From Arcuatula senhousia (lineage: Eukaryota > Mollusca > Bivalvia > Mytilida > Mytilidae), in the NCBI GenBank assembly GCA_963971305.1, contig OZ020309.1, positions 11,029,001 to 11,093,000 on the forward strand: a stretch of DNA of 64,000 nucleotides, written 5' to 3'. The translations under genes and the position numbers were made by a program. The notes under the pieces are model-generated. The model searched no databases. It was not told the DNA's origin and worked only from the letters and a program-made list of their open reading frames with translations. Numbering within the stretch: the stretch's first letter is position 1; each line of letters opens with the position of its first letter. Positions 1-10,986 of the stretch are shown here, piece by piece.

Positions 1-99
1 ATTACAATTTTTGTAAAGTTAATCTTCTAACATATGTAACACCAAAAACTATATGTATTACAACCTTATTTAGTATGTGATAGTTTAATGTGTCTTTTA

Positions 100-620
100 A
101 TATGAATAGACGATAAAGAGATGTGGAATAAATGTACTCGACACAACCAACATTAAAGAAAGGGCATTTTGAAAAATCACAACGGAAAACAGCCAGCAGT
201 CTTCAACATGACCAGAGGTCACTGCTCGCTGTCTTGCAGTGGCCAAAAACTAAAAATGCAATACATAAGATTCAAACAAATCCCTAGATTATCAACGAAA
301 GAGCCATTTCTGGACAGTAAAACCAAAAAAAAAAAAACCAGACAGTTGACAGGGACAAACAAAAGCTTTGACAAGGATTCCTGGCTTCGGACAGGCACAT
401 ATAAAGTGTGGCGGGGTTAAACTAGTTTTTTGGGCCCAACCTTCCCCCTATTTTTAATCTTGTATAAAGCACAAAAAATAACACACTTTAAAAATCAAAT
501 CGATAAAAGTTCAATTCACCAAAAGAGAACCGGAGACAAGAGTACTATACGAGAATAACGAGAGGTAAAGGAACTCACTTGAGAACACTTGCAGTTTCTG
601 ATAGCTAGCTAAGAAGCATG
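100..620 (-). mobile_element. Penelope-like element 3' tail, reversed
   Basis: Read on the minus strand, this stretch matches the non-coding tail that follows the reverse transcriptase copies at 44.4-46.4 kb and 50.2-51.4 kb. Shared landmarks are the GGTTAAACTAGTTTTT block near 414, the CCTGGCTTCGGACAGGCAC block near 380, and the AAATCACAACGGAAAACAGC block near 173. No reverse transcriptase lies on the expected side, so the copy is cut off at its 5' end. Any short open frame here is by-product of the repeat. Confidence 0.75.
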
Positions 621-1140
621 TAACGACTGATGTAAAAAATCAAACATATCGATTCTAAATCAAAAATTATACTTCAAACAACTAATGATTTGGTATTATA
701 TTATCACATAAAACCGACATATTAGATCGCTGAAAAAAGTGAAGTAAAGAATTCAAAGACAAATTAAACAAAATACTCTTAAATGCAAGTAAACAGAAAA
801 CACACAGAAGAACATGAACATATTAAGCAAGAGGCTGTGTTTGTTGAGTAATATTGCTTCTGTAGTACAACTCATATATCTGAACAAGGCCTTAAAATTT
901 GATTAACGTTTATACTTCTAGCATTTATCGATGCAATAGCCTAATGAAAATTATTGTTCTATTGACACCAATAGACAATTATACCGAAACATAAAACAAA
1001 CATGTAAGCCTAATGTAAAATATCAAAGCACTCTTTTAGGATTTCCACGAACAAGAACAAAAATATACTGACAAATCTTTTAATCCGACAAAATATTAAG
1101 CAAAGTTATTGGTGTTCTTCAAAGTTCAATAATCATTTGA
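621..1140. other. A+T-rich spacer, nothing recognised
   Basis: No convincing coding stretch, inverted repeat or tandem repeat was seen. Confidence 0.5.
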
Positions 1141-1141
1141 A

Positions 1142-1398
1142 ATGGAACTTTTGAAAGAGATATCAATTATCTTTATTTTTAAAGCCTTTAATCCTTGTGA
1201 TGAATACACAGTCATTTCCAATGAGGAAAAACGTTCCACAGATTACCAGCTTGATTTTGTAAACGACATTGCAATATCAGACAGCCGCTTAACCAAAGGG
1301 TGGTACAAAATAGAGCTAAATGCTGGATCGTTATGCCGGATATTTTCAAATGCGGAACCATGTATCCTATCTGGCTCATGATCAACGGTATAGTAAAA
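1142..1398 (+). pseudogene. D8C-like (uromodulin-type) domain fragment, frameshifted
   Basis: The frame starting at 1142 reads FNPCDEYTVI, then RSTDY, then TKGWYKIE. This resembles the start of the D8C domain of uromodulin, GP2 and OIT3-type proteins (DPC..Y, RS, GWYRF). After about 1327 the family pattern continues in a different frame: VMPDIFKCGTMYPIWL followed by NG, which fits the MP...CGT..P.WLNG core. So one frame change lies near 1325-1330, and an extra MI splits WL from NG. The later cysteines of the domain are not seen. It is probably a decayed exon of a secreted D8C protein; an unseen intron or a sequencing error is also possible. Confidence 0.45.
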
Positions 1399-1976
1399 AT
1401 CTTTTGTTTAGAACCAATCTATGGTGCATGTATAACAATTTAATTACTTTGAATAAAGTTACAGTATAAAAAAAGTGTGAATGAGGTCGTCGCTAATTAT
1501 CTATTCTTCAAAATTTTGCCCTTTAAGTTTATTCTATATTTTTTAAATGTTTTGGTCTTTTTTTCTCATTTTTATACTGTTCTTATCACTATACCCTATT
1601 CTTAAGTTATTTTGTGTCATTATTTTGTATGTGTTACTTTAGGCCATTATTCTCTATCCTTTAAACTCCAATTAACATCCTCATATATAACCACAATTAT
1701 ACACATTAGTTTAAAACGAAACCAGAAAATTTGTTCACCTTATTACAATAATTAATCACGAGTAGCAATCAAAAAGGTATGCACGAAAATATATAAATTG
1801 GTATATTACACTATTGTTAACCTTTCTGTATTTAGATAAAAAAGTAAGTTTGTAGGTAAAACTCTGAACCATTTGATAGTAAAATACGGAAATCTAAAAA
1901 ATGACCCGAGAACATCGTTAAATGTTTTGGGTTTTTTTTGTAACAAAGGTACGTTGCCAACAACACCAGAGACTCA
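1399..1976. other. A+T-rich spacer with a small dispersed patch
   Basis: No gene was seen. The patch at about 1643-1735 (GCCATTATTCTCTAT, then CTTTAAAC) recurs at 14284-14375, so it belongs to an unnamed dispersed repeat. Confidence 0.4.
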
Positions 1977-1977
1977 A

Positions 1978-2518
1978 CTATTTCAGCCTGTCTGTGTTGC
2001 TTCACTCGAAGGCCCATGTCAGCAACCCCGTGCGGGGCCCGGGTGGCGAAAAGGCCCGCAGCAGAGCCTAGCTTGTCGTAAGAGGCGACTAAGGGTCTTG
2101 GGATTCTGACGTCGGGTCAGTGCTCAGCCAACAGAGCGACCAAGTGTGTACCCTAGGTGGCTGAATAGGGTAGCTCTCGTCCGCGGGTGTTGTCAGGTCT
2201 ATAATACGGAAACCCTGACCGCCGACCATGGTGGGCCAACGTGTGTGAAGAGTGCCACGCTTCATGCACGTAAAAGACCCCTTTGTGGACCGCCAGGTGG
2301 TGCACCACATAGGCTAAATTTTCCGCCCCTACCCACCTCTCCCCTTTTCCTGTGATTTTTCAAAATTTACAGGTCCTTTGCGTCCCACCCCATTCCCATA
2401 TTTCATTTATGATCATCATTTCATGTTCATTTTATCATCCTTTTCATGTTCATCGCCTGTAAGTAACCTATATAGTGTTGCACGGGCGTTAAACATAAAC
2501 TCACTCACTCACTCACCC
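1978..2518 (+). repeat. Interspersed repeat C, copy 1
   Basis: A GC-richer block of about 540 bp starts near CCCCGTGCGGGGCCCGGGTGG and ends in an (ACTC)n run at about 2500-2516 just after GCACGGGCGTTAAACATAAA. The same sequence occurs reversed at 33118-33600, where the end is a (GAGT)n run. The paired copies with a simple-repeat 3' end suggest a non-autonomous retroposon (SINE-like), but no A or B box was verified. Open frames inside it on both strands are not believed to be genes. Confidence 0.75.
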
Positions 2519-2950
2519 ATGTCAGCACACGTGGAAAATAAACATTAAATACTGCTGCGGGGATTATTTGGTATATGAACTAAAGCAAAGTCCAATAGAT
2601 AAATCTGCCTACTGTTTTGGTAAATTTAGTTATAAATTGCTATCAACAACGCAAATTTAAAACTGAACCAAAAGTGGGGTGAATCATATCCATCAAAAGG
2701 GTAAACAATAGCAACACAGCTGATACATTTCCAATGATAAGAACTGAATATTAAGTTAAAGAACGACCGTGTATAATTTTTATAAAACTTAAAAAATAGG
2801 TGTTAACAAAAAAACTAAATTTTTAAATATCAAACATGGTCAAAATCAGTTTTTCAATTAGACTGTCCAAATATCATTTTTTAACTACATGGTGAAATGT
2901 TTAAACTTTAGTTTTCTTAACTCAACCTGAGTGCTTTCAATTAAAGATAT
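2519..2950. other. A+T-rich spacer, nothing recognised
   Basis: No coding or repeat signal was identified. Confidence 0.4.
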
Positions 2951-2956
2951 AGTCAC

Positions 2957-3600
2957 GTGATACTAAGACCAGATCCCGAAAATGCCACAAAACGACACTA
3001 CTGCTTAATTCTGCTTGCAGGTAAGCGAAAAGTATCTACAACATCTCTAATGATTCATCCAATATGTTTCGAATCTACCACCGTCCTGATTCTAAGCTCA
3101 GATGAAACCTCATCCTTCACTACAGTCACAACGCTTATTGCTGAAAACAGCCTGGGAGAGACTTCAATATCCCTTTCTATTATCGCTACAACAAAGCTTG
3201 TTCCTGAACAAAATTCTGAGAACCATACATCAACCCGTACTACTATCGCTGATTCAACGCTGGGTCCTGACCAAACCTCTGATTACCTTTTATCAACCAG
3301 TACTACTATCGCTGATAAAACGCTCGTTCCTTCCAAAACCTCTGATACTCCTTCATCAACCAGTACTACTATCATCGCTGACACTTCAATCGGTCCTGAC
3401 CAAACCTCTGATAACCTTCATCAACCCACACTACTTATGCTGACACAACGCTCGGTCCTGGCCAAACCTCTGGTGACCTACCATCAACCAATACTAAAAT
3501 CGTTGACACAATGCTTGGTCCTAACCTAACTTCTGAAAAAACTTCATCATTTCTAATGTCCATTGCTGATACAAGGCTGATCCATGTTAATATATTTACC
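2957..3600 (+). pseudogene. Thr/Ser-rich mucin-like repeat exon, frame broken
   Basis: The open frame holds a tandem repeat of 63 bp (21 residues) with the core TTIAD.(S/T)LGPDQTSD followed by STST. Units begin near 3246, 3309, 3374 (with one extra codon), 3437 and 3500. Such Thr/Ser/Pro-rich units are typical of O-glycosylated mucin-like stalks of secreted or surface proteins. The step into the unit near 3437 is 62 bp instead of 63, so one base is missing and the open frame leaves the repeat at about 3425. The repeat pattern goes on in the other frame to about 3560. The ends of the exon are not clear; TTCTGCTTGCAG at 3009-3020 could be an acceptor. No signal peptide, membrane segment or partner domain was seen. 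It may be a decayed exon, or an exon with an assembly indel. Confidence 0.45.
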
Positions 3601-3730
3601 TTACGTTTTAAAGATATTTGATCAGCTTTCATGGAAGGTACTCTATATAATTCAATGATTTTCATAATTTGGATATTATGTTTGGCTTTTTCATTATATT
3701 GGATAGTGTGCCTCTAATTAGTGGTAAATA

Positions 3731-3778
3731 GACGAAACGCGCGTCAGACGTAGCAAAATTTATTGTCTAAAACTTTGT
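3731..3778 (+). repeat. Short dispersed element G, copy 1
   Basis: About 48 bp containing ACGCGCGTCAGACGTAGC and AAAATTTATTGTCT recurs reversed at 23590-23640. Matching over such a short, sharply bounded stretch in unrelated flanks suggests a conserved core of a dispersed element. Confidence 0.6.
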
Positions 3779-3899
3779 TGAATTTGTATTGCTATGATTC
3801 ATAAGATTGGTTTAGATGTAATATTTACATTAACTAAATTAAAATGAAACATTTATACTTTTCATTATATTTTGCGGTTTAAGACTTGAATTTATATAC

Positions 3900-4075
3900 A
3901 AAAGAAGCAGAGGTGCCAATGGGGTATCCGATATATCAAAAGTCCGAAAGGGCAGAGACAAAACCAGTAAACACAAACAGGAACGGGACAAAAACAGACA
4001 ACATGTAAAACATGGAAACACAAAATCCCTGAATATCAATCAACAACGCGAACTCCAGTCGAAACAGGAGAATCT
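3900..4075 (+). repeat. Interspersed repeat B, copy 1
   Basis: Landmarks are GAAGCAGAGGTGCCAATGGG, AAAGTCCGAAAGGGCAGAGA, and ACATGTAAAACATGGAAACA. The same order of blocks is found at 5683, 22948 and 36120 on the plus strand and reversed at 7890, 32884, 33935, 35535 and 37680. Confidence 0.8.
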
Positions 4076-4334
4076 ACAACGCGTAAATCATTATATGGTA
4101 TAAATTTGCTTCGAATTGCTTTGCAAATAACCTTTTCCTTAACTTTTTAATACATTATATAAGTATTTAGAACATAAATAAAAAATTAATGTATTTTTGT
4201 TTTTGCATACTAGTTGGTTTGAAACAGGACATTTTATTCGATCTTTTGTACAACGTTTTGCGTAAAACAGTTTCAACAATCAAAACAAAACCTTTTCAAT
4301 TTACATATAATTAATATTTATCTTTCATGCTTAA

Positions 4335-4839
4335 GGTTCATCTGTACCTTTCTTTAAAACATGGCGTTATTTTTAATCTATTGTCAGTATATGCACAGCC
4401 AAAACTGCACATAAAATTGAAATATAAAGTGTAGCTGGACCTAGATATTAAAAATTCTTACCTTTTTAGAGATCTCTTTTTTTCTCCGCTTTTAAAAACA
4501 CTCGATTTAAGGCTAATATCACTTTCACCCTTTCTTGTGGCCTCAAATTTCATGCAACTTTCAAAAAGGGATTTAACTAAAAGTGTTCACTTCGTTTCAT
4601 GTAAGAGGCACAATAGGGATAGTTTGTCCTTTTGCAATTTAAAATCTGAGCAGGAAAAAAAAGAAAACTTTATTTTTAAGGAACTTAAAATGAAAAATTG
4701 ATAGAAATTGAATCAGAAATTACCATATCTAGGTCCAGCTATGCTTCATTTTATTATTTTATTTGTAGTTTTTGTTCTGCATATACCAAAAAAATAGGTA
4801 GAAAATTTCGCTATTTTTAACGAAAGGTGCAGATGAACC
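4335..4839. mobile_element. TTAA-flanked MITE with long terminal inverted repeats
   Basis: The ends are GGTTCATCTGTACCTTTC and its reverse partner GAAAGGTGCAGATGAACC. The inverted similarity runs inward for roughly 130 bp and includes AGCTGGACCTAGATAT at 4433-4448, mirrored at 4725-4740. The sequence TTAA lies directly outside each end (4331-4334 and 4840-4843), the target-site duplication used by piggyBac-type transposases. There is no transposase frame, so it is a non-autonomous copy. Confidence 0.75.
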
Positions 4840-4843
4840 TTAA

Positions 4844-5680
4844 GTATCATTACAATTTCAATATTAAGTATCATATCTTTATATAGCATTTGCTTGATTT
4901 TATATTGTGCAGTGCACGTAACTTTAATATTTGCAAATTTTGATTTAATTAGGTAGTGATCAATCATAAGTGATAAATATAAATTTGGTATTCGTGTCGA
5001 CAAAGAAACTTATACTGTATTTACTTTGAATCATTTGTTTTAAAATAAAGCAGCTCTATTCAATATGTATTCGTATCAATAAAACTAAGTACATTGCGAA
5101 TCAAAATGACAGAACAAGATCATTTTTGTCGCATCTATCGCTTACTTACATAATGTTTACAGCTGTTGGTAAGTAAAATATTAGATCATTGTCAACGTTT
5201 AAATTGATTTATTGTTATTTGTTTGAAAGTAAAACAAAACTTAACGTACGTAAATGAGCATTTTTAGAAAAATATTTTTGTGAAACGTACACTTTATGTA
5301 TTGCATATTCTGTTGGCATTGCAACATACATGTACGAATTTAATTAAATTTATACAACATAATTTATTTCGCCTTGTGAGAAAATATGTTTTTTTTTCAA
5401 TAGAACTTTTTTGCATGAGTAAAACATATCATTTTGATGAGAAAATGTATTTTAGTTAAATATGAATATGATGTCAAACTGTTCATTTTTTTTCTGTATA
5501 TGCATATCTTAAGAGATTATCTCTCATCAGCAGCATTTAAATATTAAAGAAATCGAAAGACCGAAAAGAAATTAGAACTGTCGAAATTGAATTATAAATG
5601 CTTTTAAAAATTCTTCACTTTTTATAGGGTGTCCTCTACCATTCTTTTGGACTTAATTTTGAAAACTGTAGGTGCTTAAG
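4844..5680. other. A+T-rich spacer, nothing recognised
   Basis: No gene-like stretch was found. Confidence 0.4.
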
Positions 5681-5682
5681 GA

Positions 5683-5808
5683 AAGAAGCAGAGAAACCAA
5701 TTGGGTATCCGAATTAAAGTCTGAAAGGGCAGAGACAAAACCAGCAAACACCCACAAGAACCGGACAAAAACTGACAACATGTAAAACATGGAAACACAA
5801 AACAACTG
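5683..5808 (+). repeat. Interspersed repeat B, copy 2
   Basis: Same blocks as copy 1 (GAAGCAGAGAAACCAATTGG, CTGAAAGGGCAGAGACAAAA, ACATGTAAAACATGG), ending soon after the ACACAAAA block. Confidence 0.75.
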
Positions 5809-6007
5809 GATAAGTTAGCATTGGAAAAATGTTAAGCTCATTGAGATCTATAAATGACTGACTACACAGTTGTCATTTTTAACTTGTTGTCCATCAACCT
5901 TAACTGAAGCTACTATATAATTGCTTTTCTACGTTCTTTGCTTCGAATTCATGATGTCCTCTTTGAAACTAGTGAAATTTACATGTATGCTCGCTGACAT
6001 ACCAATA

Positions 6008-6182
6008 AAGGTTATAACAAAATTACCGAACTTGGAGGATCAATCTCAATGTCGAAGAGAAAAGACAAAACATGGAAGACACACCGGAATAGTTATAGAT
6101 CGTGGTACAGGCATTTCAAAGGAAATGGTGATTTAACCAGATTTTATGTTGCGCCAAACCTCCCTCTTCCAACATATCCGCC
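6008..6182 (-). mobile_element. Penelope-like element tail fragment, reversed
   Basis: Matches the reversed tail at 42.54-42.72 kb: CCGAACTTGGAGGA, AAGACACACCGGAATAGTTA, CATTTCAAA, then GCGCCAAACCTCCCTCTTCC. It lacks any reverse transcriptase part. Confidence 0.65.
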
Positions 6183-7290
6183 GTTCCTAAATAAAGAACA
6201 GCGTGTCAGACAATATTTTTTTTTATTTAGCTCGAAAACTAAGAGATAGATAAAAACCTAAGCAACTTAGCATCTTCAGCATCTTCAGCATCCAAAGTTT
6301 TACAAAACTCTCAATTGAGTCCGAGTTGTGAGACGATTTCTTAAACGCACTATTTTCGTTAATCGTCTGACCATTTTTGACGTTTTTTTTACGAATTCTA
6401 AAAAAGTATTACAGAAAAGGTAAGCGGAGGAAAATTGGTTAGCGCACAAAGAATCTAAAAAATGAATAAGGGATAAAAATGTCAGATTAATTGTTTTAGA
6501 ATGTTTTCCCTTATACTATTTCCATCAATTTTCAACGAATCTTAGTGTACCTGACCTTTATAGTATTTTATAACATAACACTTTTTCTATAACGGAACAT
6601 GAAGACCATGTTGCACACTAAGTTAGAAACCTTAGCATTAGAGATAAGAAAGCAAATCAGGCTTTTTTGTCTCTTTTTGTCTTTGTTTATTAATTTATTT
6701 GAAACTTATCAGAGGCAAAGTTGTTCGCCCAATGTAGTGATGTAAAAATCACAATTTATGATTATGCATCATCTTACAGATCACTGGCATTCACGTACTT
6801 TTAGCTAAAGCGTTTTTTTTTTTTAATGACAAAACGTGAATTAACGCAGTTTAAGTCAAGCACTTTATGTTTAAATTGTAATGCTACTTTATTTTAAGAA
6901 AATCTAGCAACGTGACATTAATGTGTTGAACGTTAAGCTCTTCTACTGACTTTCGTTATTTTGACTTCCCTGTTGAAAAAAATATCAAAGATCATTTGTA
7001 TTTCCATTAATTTTTACGATTCGATGACAGTCGGACATCGATTTCCCAGTTTAAGACATTATATAACATGGTCTACAAATAACGATTTTAAGTTTATTTC
7101 TCGTGGCTGGTCATCGGATATAAATGTGAGCTGTGTTTTGCAATTTATATAGTTATATAATTATCAAATCTACATGTGTTATTAACAGAAACTTGTATAC
7201 CTGTAATCATTCTACAGATCGCATTCTGGTAAAAAAAAACCGATATAATAACATTACTTTTGAAAAGACATGTTTTACACTGTCCTTTAT
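6183..7290. other. Spacer, nothing recognised
   Basis: Only low-complexity tracts and short chance frames were seen. The lectin gene to the right ends at 7294. Confidence 0.4.
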
Positions 7291-7293
7291 GTT

Positions 7294-8594
7294 TTAATAA
7301 ATCTTTACGATTGTGAGACACGAATATTGACTAGGGTTAATATATGTTGCAGAAATCACTTCTAACCAGACATTGTCCCCCTTTTCAAGAATCACACCAG
7401 CGGACGTTGATTCTGTTCCCCAGGCATTGTAAGAACCTTTAAACGTCTTTGTTACTATGTCCCCATTATTGTAAATCCCTATGTCACCATTGGCATTCAA
7501 AGCCGATACAGAAACCATAACAAGATACATTCCTTTTTCTTCTACTTCAAACCTCCCGGTAGCTTTGTACCTTTCGATACCATTTATGCCGAAGGATGAT
7601 CTGATGTCGTCGAATTTCAAAACGTATCCAGCTGGATAATTTTTAAATTTTGATACACAGCCAGTAAGAAAAACTGTAACAAAAAGATGCAATAAAATAT
7701 TTTACAGAACCAGGTTGCAAAATATATGATAAAGGGAATGCGTTTTTTATTTATCAATTATGGACTTTTAACGAAGTCCTTACACAATACTTCGTCCTCA
7801 GACAATATCATTTTACTTGGTCCTTAGAATGTGTATTGGCTGCGTTGTTATATCACAGAGAAGGCAGACAGGGACCGCTTAATATTCCGGCGCACCTGAG
7901 TTCACTCTTGTTATGTCTTGAGTTCGCATTGTTGATTTTCGTTTGGTTGATTTTGTGTTTTGTATTTCTTCGTGCTGTTTTGCCCTTTCGGACTTTTGGC
8001 ACTCGAATGCCCAGTCCCATTTGTACCTCTTTGGTTCTTACACGATCATACAAACTTAGTAGCGGTGAGATCAATTTTAACTATAGAAATAGGGTCTGGA
8101 TATATACAATGTCAAAGGCTTGCAATTGTTGATAATTTTATGATTTAACTACATTACCTAATCATGTGATTATTTCTTATATATGAAATAAAAATAAACG
8201 GTGGACGGGTACAGCTTGGGAAACAGTTTGAACTCAAACCTTTTAATTCTAGCAAGAAATTCCTGTCCTGTCTCTGCAACATTATATAATTATGTTGTAA
8301 CGCAATGCGACTTAGTTAATTATAATCTTCCTTGACATGTTCATTCCTTTGTTTACGTGCAAAATTATGTATCAAATGAAATAAAGTAAAATTACCAGGT
8401 TTTGTTTGTTTATTTAATTGTCGCTCCAACCCATTGACTTTTCGCTCCAACTCACTGGCTTTGGCCATAACTCCTGTCATTTGTTGCTCATAATCTGTAG
8501 GTTGGCTCAGTGTTGACTCCTTTGCTCGACAAACACTCCGGGAAATAATCATCACTGAAAATGTGATCACCAGAACGAGAAATAAGCGCTTCAT
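7294..8594 (-). CDS. Secreted C1q-domain protein, two coding exons
   Basis: Exon 1 (8396-8594) encodes a signal peptide (MKRLFLVLVITF to about SVCRA) and a short heptad-like segment (ELERKVNGLERQL). It ends at a phase-1 GT donor (8395-8394). Exon 2 (7294-7673) follows a TTTTTGTTACAG acceptor and encodes a C1q domain: GYVLKFDDIRSSFGINGIER, YKATGRFEVEEKGMYLV, then STSAGVILEKGDNVWLEV and a closing YSCLTIVKIY. The joined exons total 579 nt, an exact 192 codons plus stop, which supports the splice choice. C1q-domain proteins of bivalves are secreted, usually trimeric, pattern-recognition lectins; the ligand cannot be told from sequence. The short coiled coil would favour oligomers and there is no collagen stretch. 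Upstream, an acceptor at 8621-8620 and a donor after 8704 (AAAG/GTAAAA) suggest a non-coding first exon. Repeat B lies inside the intron. The same 5' exon type begins the H-type lectin gene at 24086. Confidence 0.8.
7890..8045 (-). repeat. Interspersed repeat B, copy 3, in the C1q gene intron
   Basis: Reverse of the B pattern: TTGAGTTCGCATTGTTGATT, CCCTTTCGGACTTTTGGCAC, then CCCATTTGTACCTCTTT. It sits between the two coding exons of the C1q gene, so it would be removed by splicing. Confidence 0.7.
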
Positions 8595-8745
8595 GGCGTC
8601 AATGTGGATTGCAAAACTCCTAAAAATAGGAAATAGACATATAATAGAAAATACAACTTTACAAAAGAAAAATAATTATAATCAATCTAGGGATAAGTTT
8701 TACCTTTACTCGATTCAAGTTTGTTTAGGAAATTAACATCACCCA

Positions 8746-9650
8746 AATTATTACGTATAGGAAAATTATAATATTTAATATCCTGTTATTTGTCGTGATT
8801 ACGTAATTAATGATGATATCATTTTCATGTGCGGAAAAGCAGCCATTACACACTAATTAAATCTTAGAATGTTTTTTAATGAACATGCTTTTTCGACAAA
8901 AAGGCAACCAATTTATTGCCCTAAGCCTTATTTTTAAATAAATGGAAAAAAAAACATTGCATCGCATTGCTCCGGAATGAAGAGGCAAACATAAATCGGT
9001 AGAAACATTTACCACGAAAATTGGTACCCACGAAAATAAATGAATCCACATTATAACAGATCGTTTTATTAAAGTTAGAAATTAAAACAAGTACAACATC
9101 AAGTTAGTCATATCGTTTCAGAAATTCTTCCATGAATAATCTATTTCTTATTAGAACATTTAATTTCACATGTCCATTTTTATAGTGAAATGCGTATCAA
9201 ATAATTAATGTTATGGCAATGTTGTTTATAGAGCGCACACACAAAAATTTTGGAAATGAAAATATGCCTTTAAAATCGTTTTCAAAATTACAAATACCAA
9301 TATGCGGATATAAACGGTTAATATGGAAAAGCTATATATCGATAACTTCTCATCAGTAGCATTTAAATCACAACATTGGAAGGTCAAATTCCAAAACTGT
9401 TGTAAACGAAAAGTACTCAAAACCAAAACGTTCGAACAAGGAAGCCAAATCCAGCACCGAGGATATCGACCATGTGCATTACAAAAAGGAATAGGCTCAG
9501 CATTTTGAATAAATATTTCATTGTAGTATATTTTGAGAGAAATAGTGATCACTCGATTCTTGCTTTAAAACGTTCATAAGCCTTTAAACTAATTTTGTGA
9601 ACTTTTTGTCATTATTGTGTTAAAGTGTTGTCTGTTTGGGGTAATGAAAC
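8746..9650. other. Spacer, no gene recognised
   Basis: The short open frames on both strands at 9226-9552 overlap each other and look like chance. AACTTCTCATCAGTAGCATT at 9346-9365 resembles the reversed end of the PLE tail at about 46.36 kb. Confidence 0.35.
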
Positions 9651-9654
9651 TTCA

Positions 9655-9795
9655 TCAAATAATTTACTTTTTGAAGTCTCGTATCGATTTTCAATTCGAG
9701 ATAATTTTAACGTCAGTCGATGATTAATTCTCAGCTAGCTTTTTAACATCGAGTGTTCTATCAATAGGGGGAATGTTCGGCCTGCTTGAAACTTG
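9655..9795 (+). mobile_element. Penelope-like element tail fragment
   Basis: Contains the ordered tail blocks CGATTTTCAAT, CAGTCGATGATTAATTCTCA, GAGTGTTCTATCAATAGGGG and GGCC seen at 50.87-51.09 kb. The stretch between GTGTTCT and AATAGGGGG is missing, so the copy has an internal deletion. Confidence 0.55.
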
Positions 9796-9845
9796 AAACT
9801 TTAATATTTGATTAAACGCCTATTTCTACACACAAAATATATATT

Positions 9846-9936
9846 CAATGGCTTTGTACAATACATAAGATACAAAATCATACTATACAATATATACCAA
9901 TGTCGTTGTACAATACATTAGATACAAAATATACCA
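9846..9936 (+). repeat. Small tandem duplication, about 53 bp
   Basis: The block CAATG....TTGTACAATACAT followed by AGATACAAAAT occurs at 9846 and again at 9899. Nothing else was recognised in 9937-10799. Confidence 0.6.
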
Positions 9937-10799
9937 AAAAGCAATAACAGTTCAAAAAAGTGATAAATAGTCCTTAAAGAAAAATGTTTACAAAAGCTGT
10001 TAAAAAGTGTCCAAAGATTAGCTCTGTCGTATGATAAGAGGAAGTCCATTCAAAATTCCTACGGTGCCGAAACTTCTATCAGAAAATGTCTTATTCTTAT
10101 TGAAGGGAACAACATAAGAAAAAGCAGAAGACTTAGATCATCTTAAATTACGATTTGATACTTGATTATTCAAAAGTTCCTTTAAATACAATGGAGCATT
10201 CCCAACAGAACTATAGAACTTGTTTTAGACTGTCACATTTAATATGCCCTCAGGTATAAATCTTTTAGCTTTTGTAAATACTTGTTTTATGTTTTGAAGG
10301 GGTATTTTTTCTTACTATTTCACGTGCGACTCGGTTTGAATTGTATTCCTTTTAATCTGACCGTTGTCGAATTGCAAAACAACGAGCAACTTTTTTGGAC
10401 TCATTGGAGGCTGCTGATTGTTAAAATTGACTAATTCTTATTAATGTCACTTGTTTTTGTGGGCTGTGCTTTGTACACTTGTTCAAACTCTCATTATCTT
10501 GCATAATGCTTGAATATGAAGGCAACATATGTTTTTTTTAATTTTCTTAAGAAGAAATTTGAAAATTAAGACATATAGATATCGACAAGTTTCCATGTCA
10601 CCTAAAGAAAAAAAATAATTACCCATACTTGGCATAAAACCTATAATGAGATCCTTGAAATTGAATATTCGGTTTTAAAAATTAATCACCAACGCGATTA
10701 AATATTTGCTTCGTTGGTCATGGACATAGTATTATAACTATTTAGTCATAGAATATATTAAATCTGTATATCACAAATACATAATACAGTCTTTTTCAA

Positions 10800-10986
10800 T
10801 TAGTGAATTTATCTGTATATGCACTACTTGGATCTGTCCAAGTCACATAATTAGGTTGTTATACTGTAATAATTAAGTTGTATTTTTTTTAGATTGAATG
10901 TCAAAAAATCATATCAATCACATATATGTAATTGTATGCTCTTGTATAGGGTCCTTGATTGGAATAAAGCTATTTCTATTTCTATT
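10800..10986 (+). mobile_element. LINE 3' end fragment
   Basis: GGGTCCTTGATTGGAATAAA followed by a CTATTTCTATTTCTATTTC tail has the form of a non-LTR retrotransposon 3' end with a short-repeat tail. It abuts the reverse transcriptase relic on the other strand, so it probably inserted into or next to it. The 5' limit is a guess. Confidence 0.4.

Noticed and set aside
2089..2355. Open frames on both strands in the GC-rich block
   Set aside because: They are carried by interspersed repeat C, which occurs again at 33.1-33.6 kb.
7836..8148. Open frames in the C1q gene intron
   Set aside because: They fall in interspersed repeat B, whose reversed copies give similar frames at 32.9, 33.9, 35.5 and 37.7 kb.
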